A stretch of 64,000 nucleotides of DNA from Hygrocybe punicea (lineage: Eukaryota; Basidiomycota; Agaricomycetes; Agaricales; Hygrophoraceae), in assembly GCA_963556145.1 (NCBI GenBank), contig OY744469.1:434001-498000 (forward strand), read 5' to 3'. A program made the translations under genes and the position numbers. The notes below the pieces were generated by a model, which worked only from the letters and a program-made list of their open reading frames with translations, made no database searches and was not told the DNA's origin. Numbering within the stretch: the stretch's first letter is position 1; every line of letters begins with the position of its first letter. Of this stretch, positions 1-13,200 are shown one piece after another.

Positions 1-690
1 CATCAAGGCTGCTGTTTTTCCGCTCAAGGATCTTTTGGAGACCCGCTATCGGTTGGTATGCGTACGGTGCGTTTTCATGGACTCCATTCTCCATACGATC
101 GAGGATCCCTTCTAATATTTTGTTTGAATGTAATTCTTGACAGTCGAAGCAGCATGGCTGGCCACTTCTAGCGGAACCACGACACCTAGTCGATTGCAGG
201 TGCAACCCTTTGTTGTTGATATGGATAATCCATGGAAGCGCGCTGCGTTCATGCAGTCCGAATGGATAGGCGGTATACGGGGACATTTGGGATGGAACTG
301 GTATGTATATTCCGTGGCACACCTGCTTGAGATGGGCCGATGGCGTACTGACGAGTGATTGATTTGGTTTCGCAGGAAGATTGTCAATGACATTGTGCTC
401 TGCGGGATGAATATCACCGGCAGCATCAACATCGATGACATCGCGCTCCGAGTCGGCAGGACAGGTTGCTCGGACAGCGGCCGGATCTGCAGTGGGTGGT
501 GTGGCAGTATGAGCATCCCCTAGTTCTCTGGACTCGGTGATGTTCATGTCTTCATCCGACAGATCCTGCTCTACATCTTCAGGAATCAAATCAGCTTGGA
601 CGAGGGGAGGGATGTGTATTTGCGGAGGCCGCGGCACTGGACCAGCTACATTGCGGAGGAGACCGACATCGAAGAGTGTACGTAGTCCTT
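1..690 (+). CDS. Unidentified multi-exon gene fragment, cut by the window edge
   Basis: I do not recognise this protein. A coding-like run begins after an acceptor at 141-143 and reads to 300. A GT-AG intron at 301-375 then joins in frame (a split Trp codon) to an exon at 376-506. A second canonical 56-bp intron (507-562) joins to an exon from 563 that stays open to about 679. The joined segment is rich in Trp, Gly and Cys (for example SEWIGGIRGHLGWNW at the end of the first exon, and a Cys-rich stretch at 470-505). The 5' end is outside the window or unresolved: the open run at 1-54 could not be joined in frame. The 3' end is uncertain. It could be a decayed gene or transposon exon. Confidence 0.25.
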
Positions 691-699
691 TTACTTGCT

Positions 700-2160
700 G
701 GTTTTTCTTCACAGTTTGACGACATTTTGACTTGCCAGTGTGCTGCCCTAGACTGGCCTGTCCGCCAGTCCCCACCAGGATCATCTCGTGGCATTCTGGG
801 CACTCAAGCTTGTCTCCAACTTTGAATTTTGGTGCTGCCTGTCGTTGTATTATTAGTTTCTGTACTTATAGATGATTCATTTTGTTCACTTTTACCATGA
901 TGCAAGTGTTGCAAGCCACTCAGGGGTCTATAGCGAGTCAAAAATTACTATATAAGGCACATGTATTAAAGTACTCCTTTTTTTTATTTTGCTCGGCCGA
1001 ACCCCCCCCCCCCCCCCCCCCCCCACCTCGGGTGCGGGGTTTGAATGCCGGGCCCCCCTTGGTTTTTTTACCAAGGAAAAAAAATCGGTTGTCAGAAAGG
1101 AAAGGCGCATGTCGCTTTCAAAAACGACGCGATCCCGTTCATGAAGCCCACGCTGCCTTGGTGACCCCGGTCGCATCAAAGTCTATTCTTTTTTGGCGTC
1201 AGACTTTTTGCAAAAATAAATAAATAAAAAACAGCAAAGAAGGGGGGGTCAGTACATCCAATCAATCAATGTTTGCCAAGCACAGAAAAAAACCTCACCT
1301 GATCAAGGTCAGCCGGCGCGTCAGTTCGCCGTGCGCAAACTTGGAAGACCGCTCCCCGATTCCCTCACCCCTCGCCCCGCCATGACTGGCTAGCCTGAGT
1401 CGACACCCACGGCGACCCATCGCGCCGAGCATTCGGTGCACGGCTGCCTCCGCCGCCACCACATCATACAGCCCTTCACTATTGCCAGCGCCAAAGTCTA
1501 GTTAGTTTAGGTTAGGGGACGGTTGTGGTGCTACACATCATTGGCATTCCCTCGAGCATGAGATCTCTGACACTGTGGCCTTCTATGAGAATCGATAATC
1601 TAGACATGCTTGCTTGTTAGGCACACATGGATGGATACTTACCTTACCCGGTACCCGCATCCTTGTCATTGGCCGCCGTCGCCGTCGCTATTGTTGGGGT
1701 TTCTGCTACCACTGTCGCAGACGCCGCAGTCTGCGATGCTTTGCCCCATTCAACCATTTGGTTTCAATAGTCCTGTACTGTAGGACGTCCGCGTGTGGCA
1801 ACACAAAATTCAAATGAAGTAAATATGAGCATGTAGATATGAACGCAAAATTTACCTGACTAGCAGTGGTGATACACCCGGCTGTGGCGCCGTCACGTTG
1901 GGCGTTGGCGTTGGAGGCGTTGGATGTCAGCACATCGTTCGCGGGCGTTGGTGTTGACGGGTGTGGGATCATCGCGGGTCCCACATAGAGCAATATGTCA
2001 GATGAATCTTCTAATAGCTGAAGGGGCTGGGAAATTTTCCCTTCGTCCGGCGGCAAACATAATTGATGATAACGGCATAACGCGGATCCTTTGACCGACC
2101 CGCCCATCAAATAATTCAAATTGCTTCGATGCCAGTGGAGCAAGTACACCGATCTTCACA
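700..2160. other. No supportable gene; includes a 23-base C homopolymer
   Basis: No convincing gene was found here. An uninterrupted run of 23 C lies at 1002-1024, followed by A- and T-rich runs (1066-1083, 1203-1230). A minus-strand open frame at 1706-2149 has unconvincing composition. Its flanks (about 1745-1960) loosely resemble 9,870-10,050, with shared short stretches around a sequence like 'gttacctgact', so both may be remnants of one old repeat. Confidence 0.4.
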
Positions 2161-4300
2161 AGTTGACGCCCACGAAATGCCATGGATACCAGAACTTCCG
2201 TCTTCATGGCGCAGCCATCCAGAAGTCACTATTCGACCAACTTGGCCTCAACGTTTCAACTATCCACGAAACCTGATCTTCGAGTCATTGTAAGCCAAAC
2301 GGCAAAGCTCGTAAATGTTCATTACCACCTCTTCACAAATTCATTATAAAGGTCCTTATCACTCTAACATCTTTCGATTGACCATGAAAAGTGGCGTGGA
2401 CTTCATTACACATGCTGAGCGCATCCAGACTGCGAATGTAAGTACGGTCAGCCTGCACTTGCACTTTGTTTGTCCTCATATGTTGCAGTATGTCATCGGT
2501 GAGCGCTTTGCGTGCATGCATTGGCATGGAACCGTGGTTCTAACGGCGTTCATTCATCAAGTTGCTAGTATGGCCTTGATGGTAGCAGCTTGACTACCCC
2601 ATGCCCTAGACATCTGCTGATACCACTTGTCAGATTTATGATTACTGCCTTACACTGGGTGACGAGGTTCGGAAATGCGATTTCAGAACACATCTTCATC
2701 TAAAACTGGCTCGATAAAGGTCTATTTGATCTGGAAAGAAAGGCTCAACCTCGGAGACATCCTGTATTTGCTATCCCGGTACCCTACATTCGTCGATGTG
2801 GCTCTGACAGTGTATGGTGAGCAAATATGCGAACCTTTAGTCATATAAGCCAATACGCCTTAAACTTAATGTCAGTTGACGTCACCCCTCACATACCAAT
2901 GAGTGTGAGTATTGGTCCATGCCATTTGGGTTAGCTTCGATAATTCCGGTGCTCGATCTGGTCCAGCACTGTCTGCCTGTTGTTAAAGTCACAACTTGTT
3001 CGTAAATATTCTTGTTGTATGACCGCCAGTACCCCGACTAATATAATCATGCAGGGTTACTCACAATCGGCATTGGTGTTGCGGAGCGTCAGCAAATCCC
3101 TCCTTCATCAGCTTTTCGGTTCTCAAGATTCATTTCAGTGATCCTGGTGTTACGTACATTCGCGTTGTGGGCCAAAAGCCTGAAGGTCCTGTATGTATTG
3201 TTGTCTCTATTCACGGTACGTCACGGTACGCATGTTGGCCATCCCTTCGAACCAATTCATTCAATAACCTCTGGCAGACTCTCTTTGTTGCGTCTCTCGC
3301 TATTGTAGGGATTTATCTACGCTCACTCACAGGTAAGCAATTTGTAAGACATTTAGATGAAGAATACCGGAATTGACGATCAAATTCTGGAAGTGATTTC
3401 CCCTCCGTATCTGTCGTTCACTGGTTGCTATATCTCCGGCGGCAGTTCAATCGTATTTTTCAACTTCGTGATGCTAATTCTTTTCGAGACTGGTATGATC
3501 TACTGCCTTTCTGCACTCTGAGTCATCCTTACGAGAATTGCATCCCCAAAGTCATCATGGGCATGACAGCATTCCAAGTGCTCAAGAAATTCAGAGGCAC
3601 CACCAATCGATTAATTAGTGTCATGTACAGAGACGGAATACTGTTTTTCCTCTGTCTGTTCTGTGAGTCAAACAGTATACGGATCGAGTAACTGTGTCCC
3701 TAATACCTGCAGTCGTATCTCTTTCTAACGTCTTTATTCTGAGTTTGGGTCCGGTTAGTTGCCGCCTGCTGGCAGATTTCTAAGCACTAACATTGGGTCA
3801 TTCAGACTGATTTCCAGACTCTCCTGATCACGTACGTTTCTGGACTAATAAAGAAATACCCTTCTCACCATTTCTTGCTGCATCTTGCAGTTTTCAACAA
3901 GTCATGCATAGCCTGCTCTCCTGCCGCATCATCATCCACGCCAGACGAACTAGTCGAAAGTACCCTGCCACGTCGCCGACCGTGGAGCAACTTCAGCCAT
4001 GTGAATTACCATCTGAGCCCGCTGTCTTCACATCAGTAATGGAACCGGATAATACTGTTGTCCTGTGTGATCACAGAGGGGCTGCCATCACAACGCCTGA
4101 TCTGGTGAGCAGTTCGGTTATACAATGCCCTACCTGCATACTGAGCACCCAACTTTCAGCAGTCCGCTTGGTACTAGATTCGGAGGCCACCGGTGGGGGC
4201 TCGATCTTCCTTTGGTCGATATTATATTCCTTCTTTTGCCAAGTCGCACTCTTATCTCTTATAATTCCAGGTCATTTGTTCAAAATAGACATTTTAAATT
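2160..4300 (+). pseudogene. DUF6533-type membrane protein, degraded copy 1
   Basis: Exon-sized blocks separated by short introns follow the order of basidiomycete DUF6533 proteins, which are multi-helix membrane proteins of unknown function. A block near 2,640-2,690 encodes IYDYCLTLGDEVRKCDF, the usual first signature. A block near 2,740-2,815 encodes a version of LNLGDILYLLSRYPTF. Near 3,140-3,215 comes VLRTFALWAKSLKVLYVLLS, near 3,600-3,665 ISVMYRDGILFFLCLFC, and near 3,880-3,960 QQVMHSLLSCRIIIHARR, the usual C-terminal signature. An in-frame TAG lies just upstream of the first signature (about 2,606) and the blocks do not join into one frame, so I call it a pseudogene. A paralogue lies at 14,665-16,735 on the same strand. 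The family name comes from motif order only. Confidence 0.6.
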
Positions 4301-6060
4301 CAAGTGACGAACCAGTGACGAACAGCTTCTACGACTTCGCAATGCTGTTGACAGCTCGCGAAATGTATTGTACAATGACTTGCGATATTTATTCAATGAA
4401 ATTGTAGGTTACTATGCTAAAACGGTGGGAAGGAGGTCAACTAGATAGCAGCGAAACACTAATTCAACCGTTGAAGTCACTGATACTCGCAAGTACTGGT
4501 ACATATAATTGGAACGAAATGTCTCTGTTGACTGTAATCATAACGTATATTTGTGGTCCGGAGCATTACTGGAAAGCAACGGGATGTAATGTAGGAGAAG
4601 GCGATGGTTGTGTCACAACCTTGCGGTTCTTCCGTTTCAAAGGTGTTCCAATTGGCGAGCACCACCACCTCCGAGTAGTGGAGGAACGCTGTACCCACAC
4701 CGAAAGAGACACACTCACCCTCACCCAGCAAAGTATCCTTCCCTCAATCTCCCAGAGGAATAGCTTTGTCCGTAGTTTCAATGCTGGGTACCGTTACTAT
4801 AGTCAAAATTTTCGGGTAAATCGAGATACAGATGTACACTTACACTGTCTTTGGGGCGGTTTTCACTTACCTGTAAATACGGGTTTCTTAGGTCATATGC
4901 AATGAGAATGTTGATTGTTCCCATCTGTTGAACATTTCATGGAGGAGTTGAACATTTCATGGAGGAGTTGAAAGGGGAACATCATTTGTTCATCGTCATC
5001 AACATCCCTGGCAACAATTAGAGAAGAGTCTGTATGTTAGAAGGGAACCGACTAACGGACATAACTCGGGAGCATCTGCATCTTCATACACTGCCTCACA
5101 CAGTTGGAGGCCACCAAGAAAGAGGGCGAATCGGAGTGTTTAATACCAATCGATCCTTCTTCACTGGATATCGAATCTCGTTGAGAGATATTAGCGAACT
5201 GAAGTTCTTGTGAGAATTGAGAAGATTCTGTCGTTGGCATTCAACAAAACACACACTCGTCGTCGTCGTCCTTCAAGATTATTATTGCCATTGTCCCAGT
5301 TAGTGCCTCAACTCCTAAGATTAGCGCAGCCGCCGTACGGATTGCCTCGAGTTCTTGTATCGAGGCATTTTGCGAAAACGTCTCAGTCAAAATTTGCTGC
5401 TCCGAGGGCTTTGAATAGAGCGACAAGTCGACGTATTGCAATGACGGAGAATACGAGATGTTCCAACGAAACTAGCAGGGCGGCTTACTGTGGTGTGGTC
5501 TGAGGGAATCGGGGAGGGTGAATTGATTGATGTTGCAGTTTACAAGTCTGACGACCACTCAGCCGAATAGTAATAGTAGGCTCTTCAGCGCTGGCTGATT
5601 CTGTTCGCCATTGCACGAGGTGCATGGCCAAACTCGGTTTGTAACACCACACCCAGCTTGCGATCGCTTTCGACATCTGGCGACACTTGGTATGGGAAAA
5701 GAAGCCTTTCGCGAGAGGTCTGGTCTGGTCAATTTGGACCGTCAAGGGTACCGCACGCTTCTAGGGCTGATTCATCGGAACCCAGGATTTGGCAAAATGA
5801 AGGTGCTGCATCCTCTCTTCCGTTCTTTGCAGAATGTTCTTGCGGAGCACGGCTAGCACTGGCAAGCGTCACCAAGTCACCCTAGATCTAGATGCCCAAT
5901 CACCTCGCTGTTAGTACTCAAGCGGGCTGACATGAGTTTTCCCGATGCAGTGGTGATATCCCGAACCCGTTGCGAAAAGTCGAACCTCCCCGCCGATCAT
6001 TCTGCGACGGACACTTGAATCACGGCTTTAGTTTCAGCTTCGTTGGTAGTAAGGCATTTG
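4301..6060. other. No recognisable gene; 20-bp tandem duplication
   Basis: Several open frames occur on both strands (for example 4,414-4,905 plus), but none shows a family signature or clear exon structure. A perfect 20-bp direct duplication (unit beginning ttgaacattt) sits at 4,928-4,967. A GTC run is present near 5,257. The segment diverges from the second DUF6533 copy just past 4,300, so it is not part of that duplication. Confidence 0.4.
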
Positions 6061-6073
6061 TTTTCGATATCTT

Positions 6074-6769
6074 TCAGTTTCTCTCTCTCTGACTTGACTT
6101 GATCAAAAACACGGTGTTGGCTTGGTTGAGTGGGAAGCGGTTGGACATGGAACAGAGAACCATACCCTGAGTGCGTGGTGCTTCAACTCCCATAGAGATG
6201 GGTGTGAAAATGAACAGTTTGACATCACAGCCAGGCTGCCTCCCAATCTGTAGGCCTTTGAAGTACACCCACGGCCCAGCGAGAAGATAGATGACCCATA
6301 ACAGCACCACCATTGCCTGAGATCCTCCATTCTTCTTACGTCCCTTCGCCGACACCGACCAATTGAACATCATTAGAGAAATGGTAAGGAGTGAGAGGAT
6401 CGAATAGTCGACTGCAACAAGAGACCCTTCATGCATGTTGCGGAAAGCATTGATATATATGGCCAAGGTGGTGATGCTCCATCCAGACCGGGACGTATCA
6501 CTGTTTCGTGGGGAGGAAAAGAGAAAGATGACAACCGAGGCCCACTGGAGATATAAACTGCAGCGGATGCCGATGCCGTAGAGGTTGGGGTCGCCCTCTA
6601 TTTCACAGGTGGGACTTTGGACTGTGACCGCGAAACAGGGTACGCAAAGCGTGATAAAGAGAGCCGACGTGGCAAAACGGATGATGGTCATGGAAGGCTT
6701 GAGAGTTCTGTTTAGCCGAGTTTCGTGAAGAGATATGTGGGCGTATAATAGCCCAGATCTCATTTGCAA
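6074..6769 (-). CDS. Predicted multi-span membrane protein, fungal, function unknown
   Basis: A single open frame of 231 codons on the minus strand. Start choices are 6,769 or the internal Met at about residue 27, which precedes a hydrophobic segment (IIRFATSALFITLCVPCFAV) resembling a signal anchor. The motif GIGIRCSLYLQWASVVIFLF follows a Cys-containing PTCEIEGDPNLYG stretch. This pattern (a D-P-N/D-x-Y-G-x-G-I-R stretch before a hydrophobic LYLQW segment) is, to my knowledge, common in uncharacterised fungal membrane proteins. Further hydrophobic segments occur near residues 95-110, 120-135 and 150-170. The last ~50 residues look less conserved and the reading there may include intron sequence. 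No neighbour suggests a function. A real gene is likely; the exact start and end are less sure. Confidence 0.55.
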   Translation of the reverse strand: MQMRSGLLYAHISLHETRLNRTLKPSMTIIRFATSALFITLCVPCFAVTVQSPTCEIEGDPNLYGIGIRCSLYLQWASVVIFLFSSPRNSDTSRSGWSITTLAIYINAFRNMHEGSLVAVDYSILSLLTISLMMFNWSVSAKGRKKNGGSQAMVVLLWVIYLLAGPWVYFKGLQIGRQPGCDVKLFIFTPISMGVEAPRTQGMVLCSMSNRFPLNQANTVFLIKSSQRERN

Positions 6770-7766
6770 GGCCCATATATATGCGGCACATCGTTATCCT
6801 AAAAATTCCGCATCAAATGTCAACTCATTATTGTCATCTGAAAGGATGCACTGAACTTTCCTGCATATAGCAGATATGAACCACTCTGGCAGTGGCAGTG
6901 GTGGGGGCGATATACGAAATGGCCAGTGGAACAGTCTGGGTTGCTCAAGCTTAAGCGCTGAATCTGTGCCTCAATGATTGACTTTGCGGTCCTTGTAGGT
7001 GGGACGGAATCATCCAGGGGATGTCATCGAGGATCTCTAGACTGTTCGGGTCGCTGTTCATCGATATTCATCTAATCCTTCGAAGCCAGAATTTCGTGAA
7101 CCCGGCTTCACCCGATGAGCCAGCTTTACACTACTTCCCTCAGAGTGAGAAACAGCGACAGCAGCTGCAACAGGTTTATGATGGCTCGGGAGTTCAGGTG
7201 TTCAGGTGTAAAATAGTGACCGCTGAACCTAAATGTCGAGTGGCGGAAGGCACAGACACGCCCTAGTCTAACCCACCCATGGCCAGTTGCCAGTGTGCAT
7301 CCAACGGAGCAAACCTCACACGCAACGGAATAACGCGAATCTAACTCACCTTCAGGCTATCCGGTGGAACGGCCTTTGCTGCCAGTGGAGGTGGCGTTCC
7401 TGGCAAGGTGTGCTTTGATGGCTCATGGGATCTTTTAATTGATCCTCATAGAGTCTCGACAACTAATAAAAGCTACAGAATAAAATAACTACATGAATCC
7501 TTGTCCAGGCCTCAGGCTTGGAGACTTCCTCTAAGAAACTGCTCAATGCCAGCAATATTCATCGTTCGCAGGTGCCAGTGAATTGATTTTTGTTGCAAGT
7601 CGGTCCCAGGTTTCGCCTCAAATCTTACGAGATAATTCTGGGGATTCCCCATACACAGGGTGCGTTTTCCACCTTACATTTTTACTTTTTCCGCTGTCAG
7701 ATAACGCGGACAACTCTTGATCAGTTTACCGGGCCTGGACTGGAGCCATCGTCTATATAACGTCTT
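6770..7766. other. Intergenic; no supportable gene
   Basis: Only short open frames without signatures (for example 7,021-7,266 plus). A TATA-like tatataacg near 7,754 lies about 12 bases upstream of the ATG at 7,767. That is too close for a normal promoter unless transcription begins within the coding exon or translation starts further downstream. Confidence 0.35.
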
Positions 7767-8702
7767 ATGAGTCAGTGGCTAGTGGATCCCTCTTCGCGGA
7801 TTTTACTAGCCTGTGTGATCATCGTTTGCAGCATCAGGTTTCCTGTGATGGTGTCTTCAGTCCCCTCTCCAATCCCCTCTGACATTTCAATATCTGGAGG
7901 GATAAAGCACTGTCCCGGCGGGTCACCTGGAGACGCTCTCTCATGCAGTTTTTTCCCTCAGGTAGGCGGTATCCTTCTTCTTTCCCTCCAAGCGGCGGCG
8001 CTAACAAACGACCACTCACTCAGGAAACCTCCACTGCTTATCGTCTCTCGAGCATTGTCGGTGCCCCCGTCGAGAACTGCAATGGGGGTAGTCAACCAGT
8101 CCAGACAGTAATCGGTGGATACGCTACTGTCTCTCAAGGATGGTCAGATTCGTTGTCGGTAACGCTGCTACCAGGAGTCCTCGATCAGGTCTTGGAATTT
8201 CTCACAATCGGGGGTTCTGGCAGCTGGAGTCAGCAGGAGACTTGGCAGGCTCAGCAAACGGTGACAATTACGGTTGAGCCTGGGCAACAAGTCAGTGTTT
8301 ATGTCTCTTAATAGGTTGTCTCGTACATCTCATTCCTTAATCAGGCAGCCCTCGTGATCGAGGTTTTGAACACCATTACCACAGGACAGATATTGATGGA
8401 ATATCGTGAGCAAGTGAATGGTTCCTACGAGTGGTATTTTCAGACTGACAGCCCCTTGTCTCGAGTTATGGATAATTTACCTTACTAGGTACGTCAACAA
8501 TGTGACCTTGTACCAACCAACAAACGACACCATTTATAACACGCCGGTCATTCCTTGCGATAGCAGTTTTAACCTCCCTCGCGCGCCTCCCCTCGTCCCT
8601 ATCCCGCACAGTAGCGCTCTAGGCATCCGTCCTGATCTCTCAGCTGTCTTTTCACTCGTTCTTGTCACAATGTTCCTCGTCTCTTGTTCTCGTCGACATT
8701 AG
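7767..8702 (+). CDS. Secreted or surface protein with four exons, unknown function
   Basis: Exons read as 7,767-7,961, 8,024-8,290, 8,345-8,405 and 8,452-8,702. All introns have GT-AG ends and the frame is kept, giving 257 residues. The N-terminus has a hydrophobic segment (ILLACVIIVCSI), a likely signal peptide or anchor. The middle exon encodes a beta-rich region (GGYATVSQGWSDSLSV ... QQTVTITVEPGQQ), reminiscent of strand-rich aerolysin/ETX-like or lectin-like folds; this is a weak resemblance only. The C-terminus ends in a hydrophobic tail (SAVFSLVLVTMFLVSC) compatible with a GPI signal or membrane anchor. Introns 1-2 are well supported. The last acceptor (8,449-8,451) was chosen because it keeps the frame, and another splice form is possible. 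Confidence 0.5.
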
Positions 8703-10219
8703 TTACAGCGCTGTCTCATTACGTAGTATCACTCTTCTCCGGGGCTCTGTCTAGCTGTGCTTTTATTGTTGGATTGTACGTTGATTGTACGTCATGTAAA
8801 TTTGGGAACACTGGTACCGACCAAATAACAAATGCTTTGCATAAGAATCGAGAAACTGGAGGCAGATCCAAGTTAAATGACCGCAAATACTGTTGCTAGT
8901 GACCCACTGCATCTTGATACTTTCACCATCCCTGAACAGACTTCAGTGCCATTCAAGTGCGGTCTCGTCACTGTCCCTGTTTCCTACAAGAGAGGTACGA
9001 CTTTAATGCGCGTTGGATTTGGCTGCGGAGGGAAGAACACTGATCTCTTCTTCGAATGCCGTATTTATTTACAACCCACCTTGTAGCACTGTCACGAAGG
9101 CCATGCTTCCGCTGACAGCCTTCACGTCGACAGTCCCGACACAAGAAGCGTCTCCCCATCTATGTAACTTACACTAGTCGGAGACACTGAACCCTCTGTT
9201 TTGCGAGGCCCTCCGTTTTGCGAGGATCCCTTCATCCGTTGCAAAGGGAGAACCTCAAACCTTCTTCAAGACCAGATAAATACCGAGGATCTTGGTAAAT
9301 GCTGCGAATAAATGACACTCACGAAACCCATGAAATGCGTTGCCGCTAATTGTAACTAGCCAGCGCAGGTAAGCCTACACGTTGACTCCCTCTAATCGAG
9401 TATATTGGTTTAACACCACCATCCCAGTGGGGCGAGATAAGTCCGAAATACTACGGAATAAATGACACTTACAAGACATCGATGAAGAACCACCTCTGAA
9501 TTTGAACTTCTTGGTGCGCAAGCCATGCTGCATGTCGGGTACTATTTCCCTCCTTTCGAATAGCTTGGTTGAACACCACAGACCTGACAAAAGGTCGTGC
9601 ATCTAATTTCCCGCTCAACCTCATGTACACCTCGGCTGCCTCACTTGGCTGCCTCACTGGACGGAGAGGATGACACTCGGAGTTTGGGAGGACTTGCCCC
9701 ATCACGTTATCGTCCACCATCTTCCTCGCCGTTGTTGCGTAGCGTCGCAGGCTCCGCCCTCGTCCTGGGCTGTCGTACTGTTTGGGGAGTTGCTGGTTGC
9801 TGTTCCCGCCGTTGCAGAATCCGTTGTGCAATGGCGTTGGCCCTTTGTTCCAATTCCCCAGTCATTTGGTCTCGGTCTCACATGGGTCCCGTAGTAAGAT
9901 GTCCGCGGACTGTCAATGGCATGTTGTGAACACGACAACACAAATCAAGTAAATAGATATAATAGATATGTTACCTGACTGGTAGGGACCCATGACCTGC
10001 AGCGCCGTTGCGTTCAGGTGTTGGACGTTGGACATTGGACCTCGGCACCAGGGAATAATCGTCAATGGTACAAAAGACAGGTTTTCAAATAACACGACTA
10101 TCAGGTGGAATGGCCTTTACTTTACCTCGAGCCCAAGCTCGCTCAAGTTGGTCATCAATGTCAGATTTTATGTGGTGGTGGGCTGCGTTGGCATTTGGAC
10201 GTTTCCAGCAACTTCGAAC
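8703..10219. other. Accessory sequence with short unassigned frames
   Basis: No gene could be supported. A short plus frame at 8,877-9,086 and minus frames at 9,375-9,941 lack family signatures. The phrase 'gaataaatgacact' occurs twice (near 9,308 and 9,459), each followed by a possible minus-strand splice donor. The minus strand may therefore carry a small multi-exon gene here, but I could not assemble one. Confidence 0.3.
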
Positions 10220-10227
10220 CCTACCAG

Positions 10228-13200
10228 TACTGCTGTTCCGGCCCGGCTTGGCCCGGCTTTGGCGGCTTTGGCCCGGCCTGAAGGGGCTCCGGCTTTGTGA
10301 AACTTCTAGCCAAGCCAAAGCCGTCAACGACGGCTTGGCCCTGGCTTGGCCCGGCTCAGGCCACGGCTTTCTAGCCCTACTACCCAGCGAACAGGCAAGG
10401 TTTGTTTATTGAGGCACAAGGGACGCTACTCTATGTCGGACATAGGCTCATCTTCATCATCAACCGGCGACACATCACCTGAGTCATCTGTATCCCCATC
10501 GTCCTCACCAAAGCCATAACCAGCTTCCAATTCTGCTTCCAATGCCGACGAGGGTGCTTGCTCCTGAAAGAGTAGATCATTTCGTATCGCACACTTAATA
10601 CATTGTAAAGCCTCAACAATGTCTCCTTTCAAACAGCTGCGGCATTTGCTGATTGTAATACCACCATGGGAGAATGCACGCTCGCTTGAGACCGATGATG
10701 CCATAATTGCCAAATAGTTCCGGGCTACAGGAACCCAAGCTGGATAGCGATGGCCATTGACCTACAAGGATTCACTTATTTTGAATAAGATAAGATGTTG
10801 GGTTCAACCTACCCCCCACCACTCGACAGTGGTCCAGCCATCTGGCACATGCTCGATAGTATCCAGGTAACTGCGGAAGTCACGTAACCAGGGCCGCTTG
10901 GGATCGCTGGGCAAATTTTCCCGCTCGTCATCAGTTGGGCCTTCCTCATCACTAAGCTCACGGAGGAGTGTGCCGAGTTTGCTTTTCATTGACGGTGTTG
11001 ATTTCGTGGTGGAATAAGTTGGCGATGTTGTATAATGTTCTTTGAACTGATTAAAGGTGGTCAATAAATCATCACCGACACGTCAAACAAGGACTCACTA
11101 CATCTTCAACACACTGTAAGACGTCGGCTTGCAGGTCCACAGGCCAATGCTTTTTAAAATATCCAAGCTTCTCTCTTGGATCGAGAACTGACAAACGTCG
11201 GGGGCAGCAGGGCAGCGAAAAAAAGACAGACTCACCCATGGCCATGATGTATGCCGGTGAGTCTGTGGTTTTCTCATAATACTGGTCAATCTTCACGCAT
11301 CCAGCCTGTAGTGCTGCGGCAAATCTCTCGTATTTTGGCCGTTCGGCACGAGATGACCAGGCTTTATGTAACGCTTCGAGCGCGGGGATAGCAAAATGGA
11401 GCGTTGGGACTTTGCTGGAGGAGAATGATTGTTGTGCATTGTCGGCGTGCTGAAATGGTATCCAGTCACAAATATAGATGGTTATCTAGAGCAACGTACA
11501 CTCAGAAGCCCTAAAAAAACTCTAACTCGTTCCCATTCCTCACTGCTAAGCTTCAGTTCATGGATTTTGTCCCGTTTTGCGGTTTCAACTTCCTCCCAGC
11601 GTAACTCATCAACAAAGTTGTCGATGGACTACGGGTATCATCAATAGCAAACAGGAATCAGGCGGAATCAGAGACGTACTGCTTTGTGACGTTCCGCACG
11701 GTCAAGCATGACGTAGGTGGATGACCACCGTACCTTCATATCGATCTTAAGCTGGACGGGGTGCGGGACGTTGGCTTTGGTTAGAATGGTCTTCCACATT
11801 TCTTTGCGTTTCGAAGATGACCGTTCCTGATGAGTGGCTCAATCAACGTTGTCATACCAATCATCACCAGATACATGCCTTGACAACGATTGCCCTCACT
11901 AAGCCTACCTCATCGCGATCAATCGGAATATGAGCGTCTGGGTTCATGGGGTCGAAATGCGGAGCTTTACTAAAGGTCCCAATGAGCCCTTGGGTTGCTA
12001 AGTTAATAACATGTGCGAGGCAACTGTATATACATTGATAAGTGAAAGTGAGGTCACTGGGTTAGGCCGACACACAACTCACTTGATTTTCCTCATTTTC
12101 CAATTATATTTCTTGCCGCTGGCCCCTTTGATGCGTGTAGCAAACTCCTCTAGCATCATAGAATTATTTGAGGCGTTGTCGCATGTGATATGACCAATCT
12201 GTAGCACCAGATCAACGCATGAAGTAGTCCATAGAAGGGACATACCTTATGCTCAATCCCGACACGTTTGACAATCTTGAATAACACTTGGCCTAATCGA
12301 ATACCGTTATGTGCATTGTTGACCCGCGTGAAGCCAAGCAGGGCATTCTTGAGTTCCCATTTGCCAGCTTCTGTCTCATCGATCCAATGTCCAGTAACTG
12401 CGAAGTAGCCGTCGCTATTGCCTGCTTGCCAGGCATCACATGTCAGGCTAACCTCACCCACGACGGTCGGACCCTGAACAAAATCAGACACAACACATAG
12501 GGTTTTGTGATGCACACACATTAAGTTGGGCCTTTAGTTTCTTGAGGTGCTTACTGAATGTCCGTTTGATGTCTGCGCACGTTACTTTGCGACCAGGGAT
12601 CTTGACTCCCTTTGTTGCCTGAGATGCAATATCAACCATCTCCTGGAACTTCGGATGTTCAAGGGCTTGGATAGGCTGATCTGTCGCAACCAGCCATTCA
12701 ACCGCAGCTTGACGAAAACGTTTATCCGAGTAAGGGAGGACACGCTCGGACAGTTTCTTCTCCTTAAGGTCACGGTCCAGGGTGCGCGCAATCTGCTCAG
12801 CGGCTGCTTTGCGTTTTTTGATGTCACCAGGTAACTTTGATTTGAATTGGGCGGTCTTGGCCCAATTTCTGTATTTTCCCTGAATTGACATGAGAAACTT
12901 CACAAGCTTGTCAGGTGCTTCTCACTCACCAAATGAACCGCTTCCAAATGGCGCCATAAAGTTGTTACCTCGTCGACCAACATTTTTTGGTTACTATTAT
13001 ACCAATTTCTTGTACCAAATAGTATCAACGAACATGATTACTCACGGACATAACTTGCACACCCTGTATTTCTTCTGCTTGCCGTTCATTTCCTTTGACA
13101 CAGCTGGCTGAAAAAACCGATCAACATCGCGTCGCCTGTCTTCACATGAAGGTGCATCCGCATCCTCGTTGCTGATGTCCTGTACATCCACGTCCATCAA

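Noticed and set aside
1002..1024. C23 run as a functional quadruplex-type element
   Set aside because: A homopolymer of this length may be an assembly or replication artefact, and no conserved context supports a function.
4477..4905. 163-codon plus frame and its minus-strand shadows as a gene
   Set aside because: No family signature, no splice context, and ordinary composition near a pseudogene.
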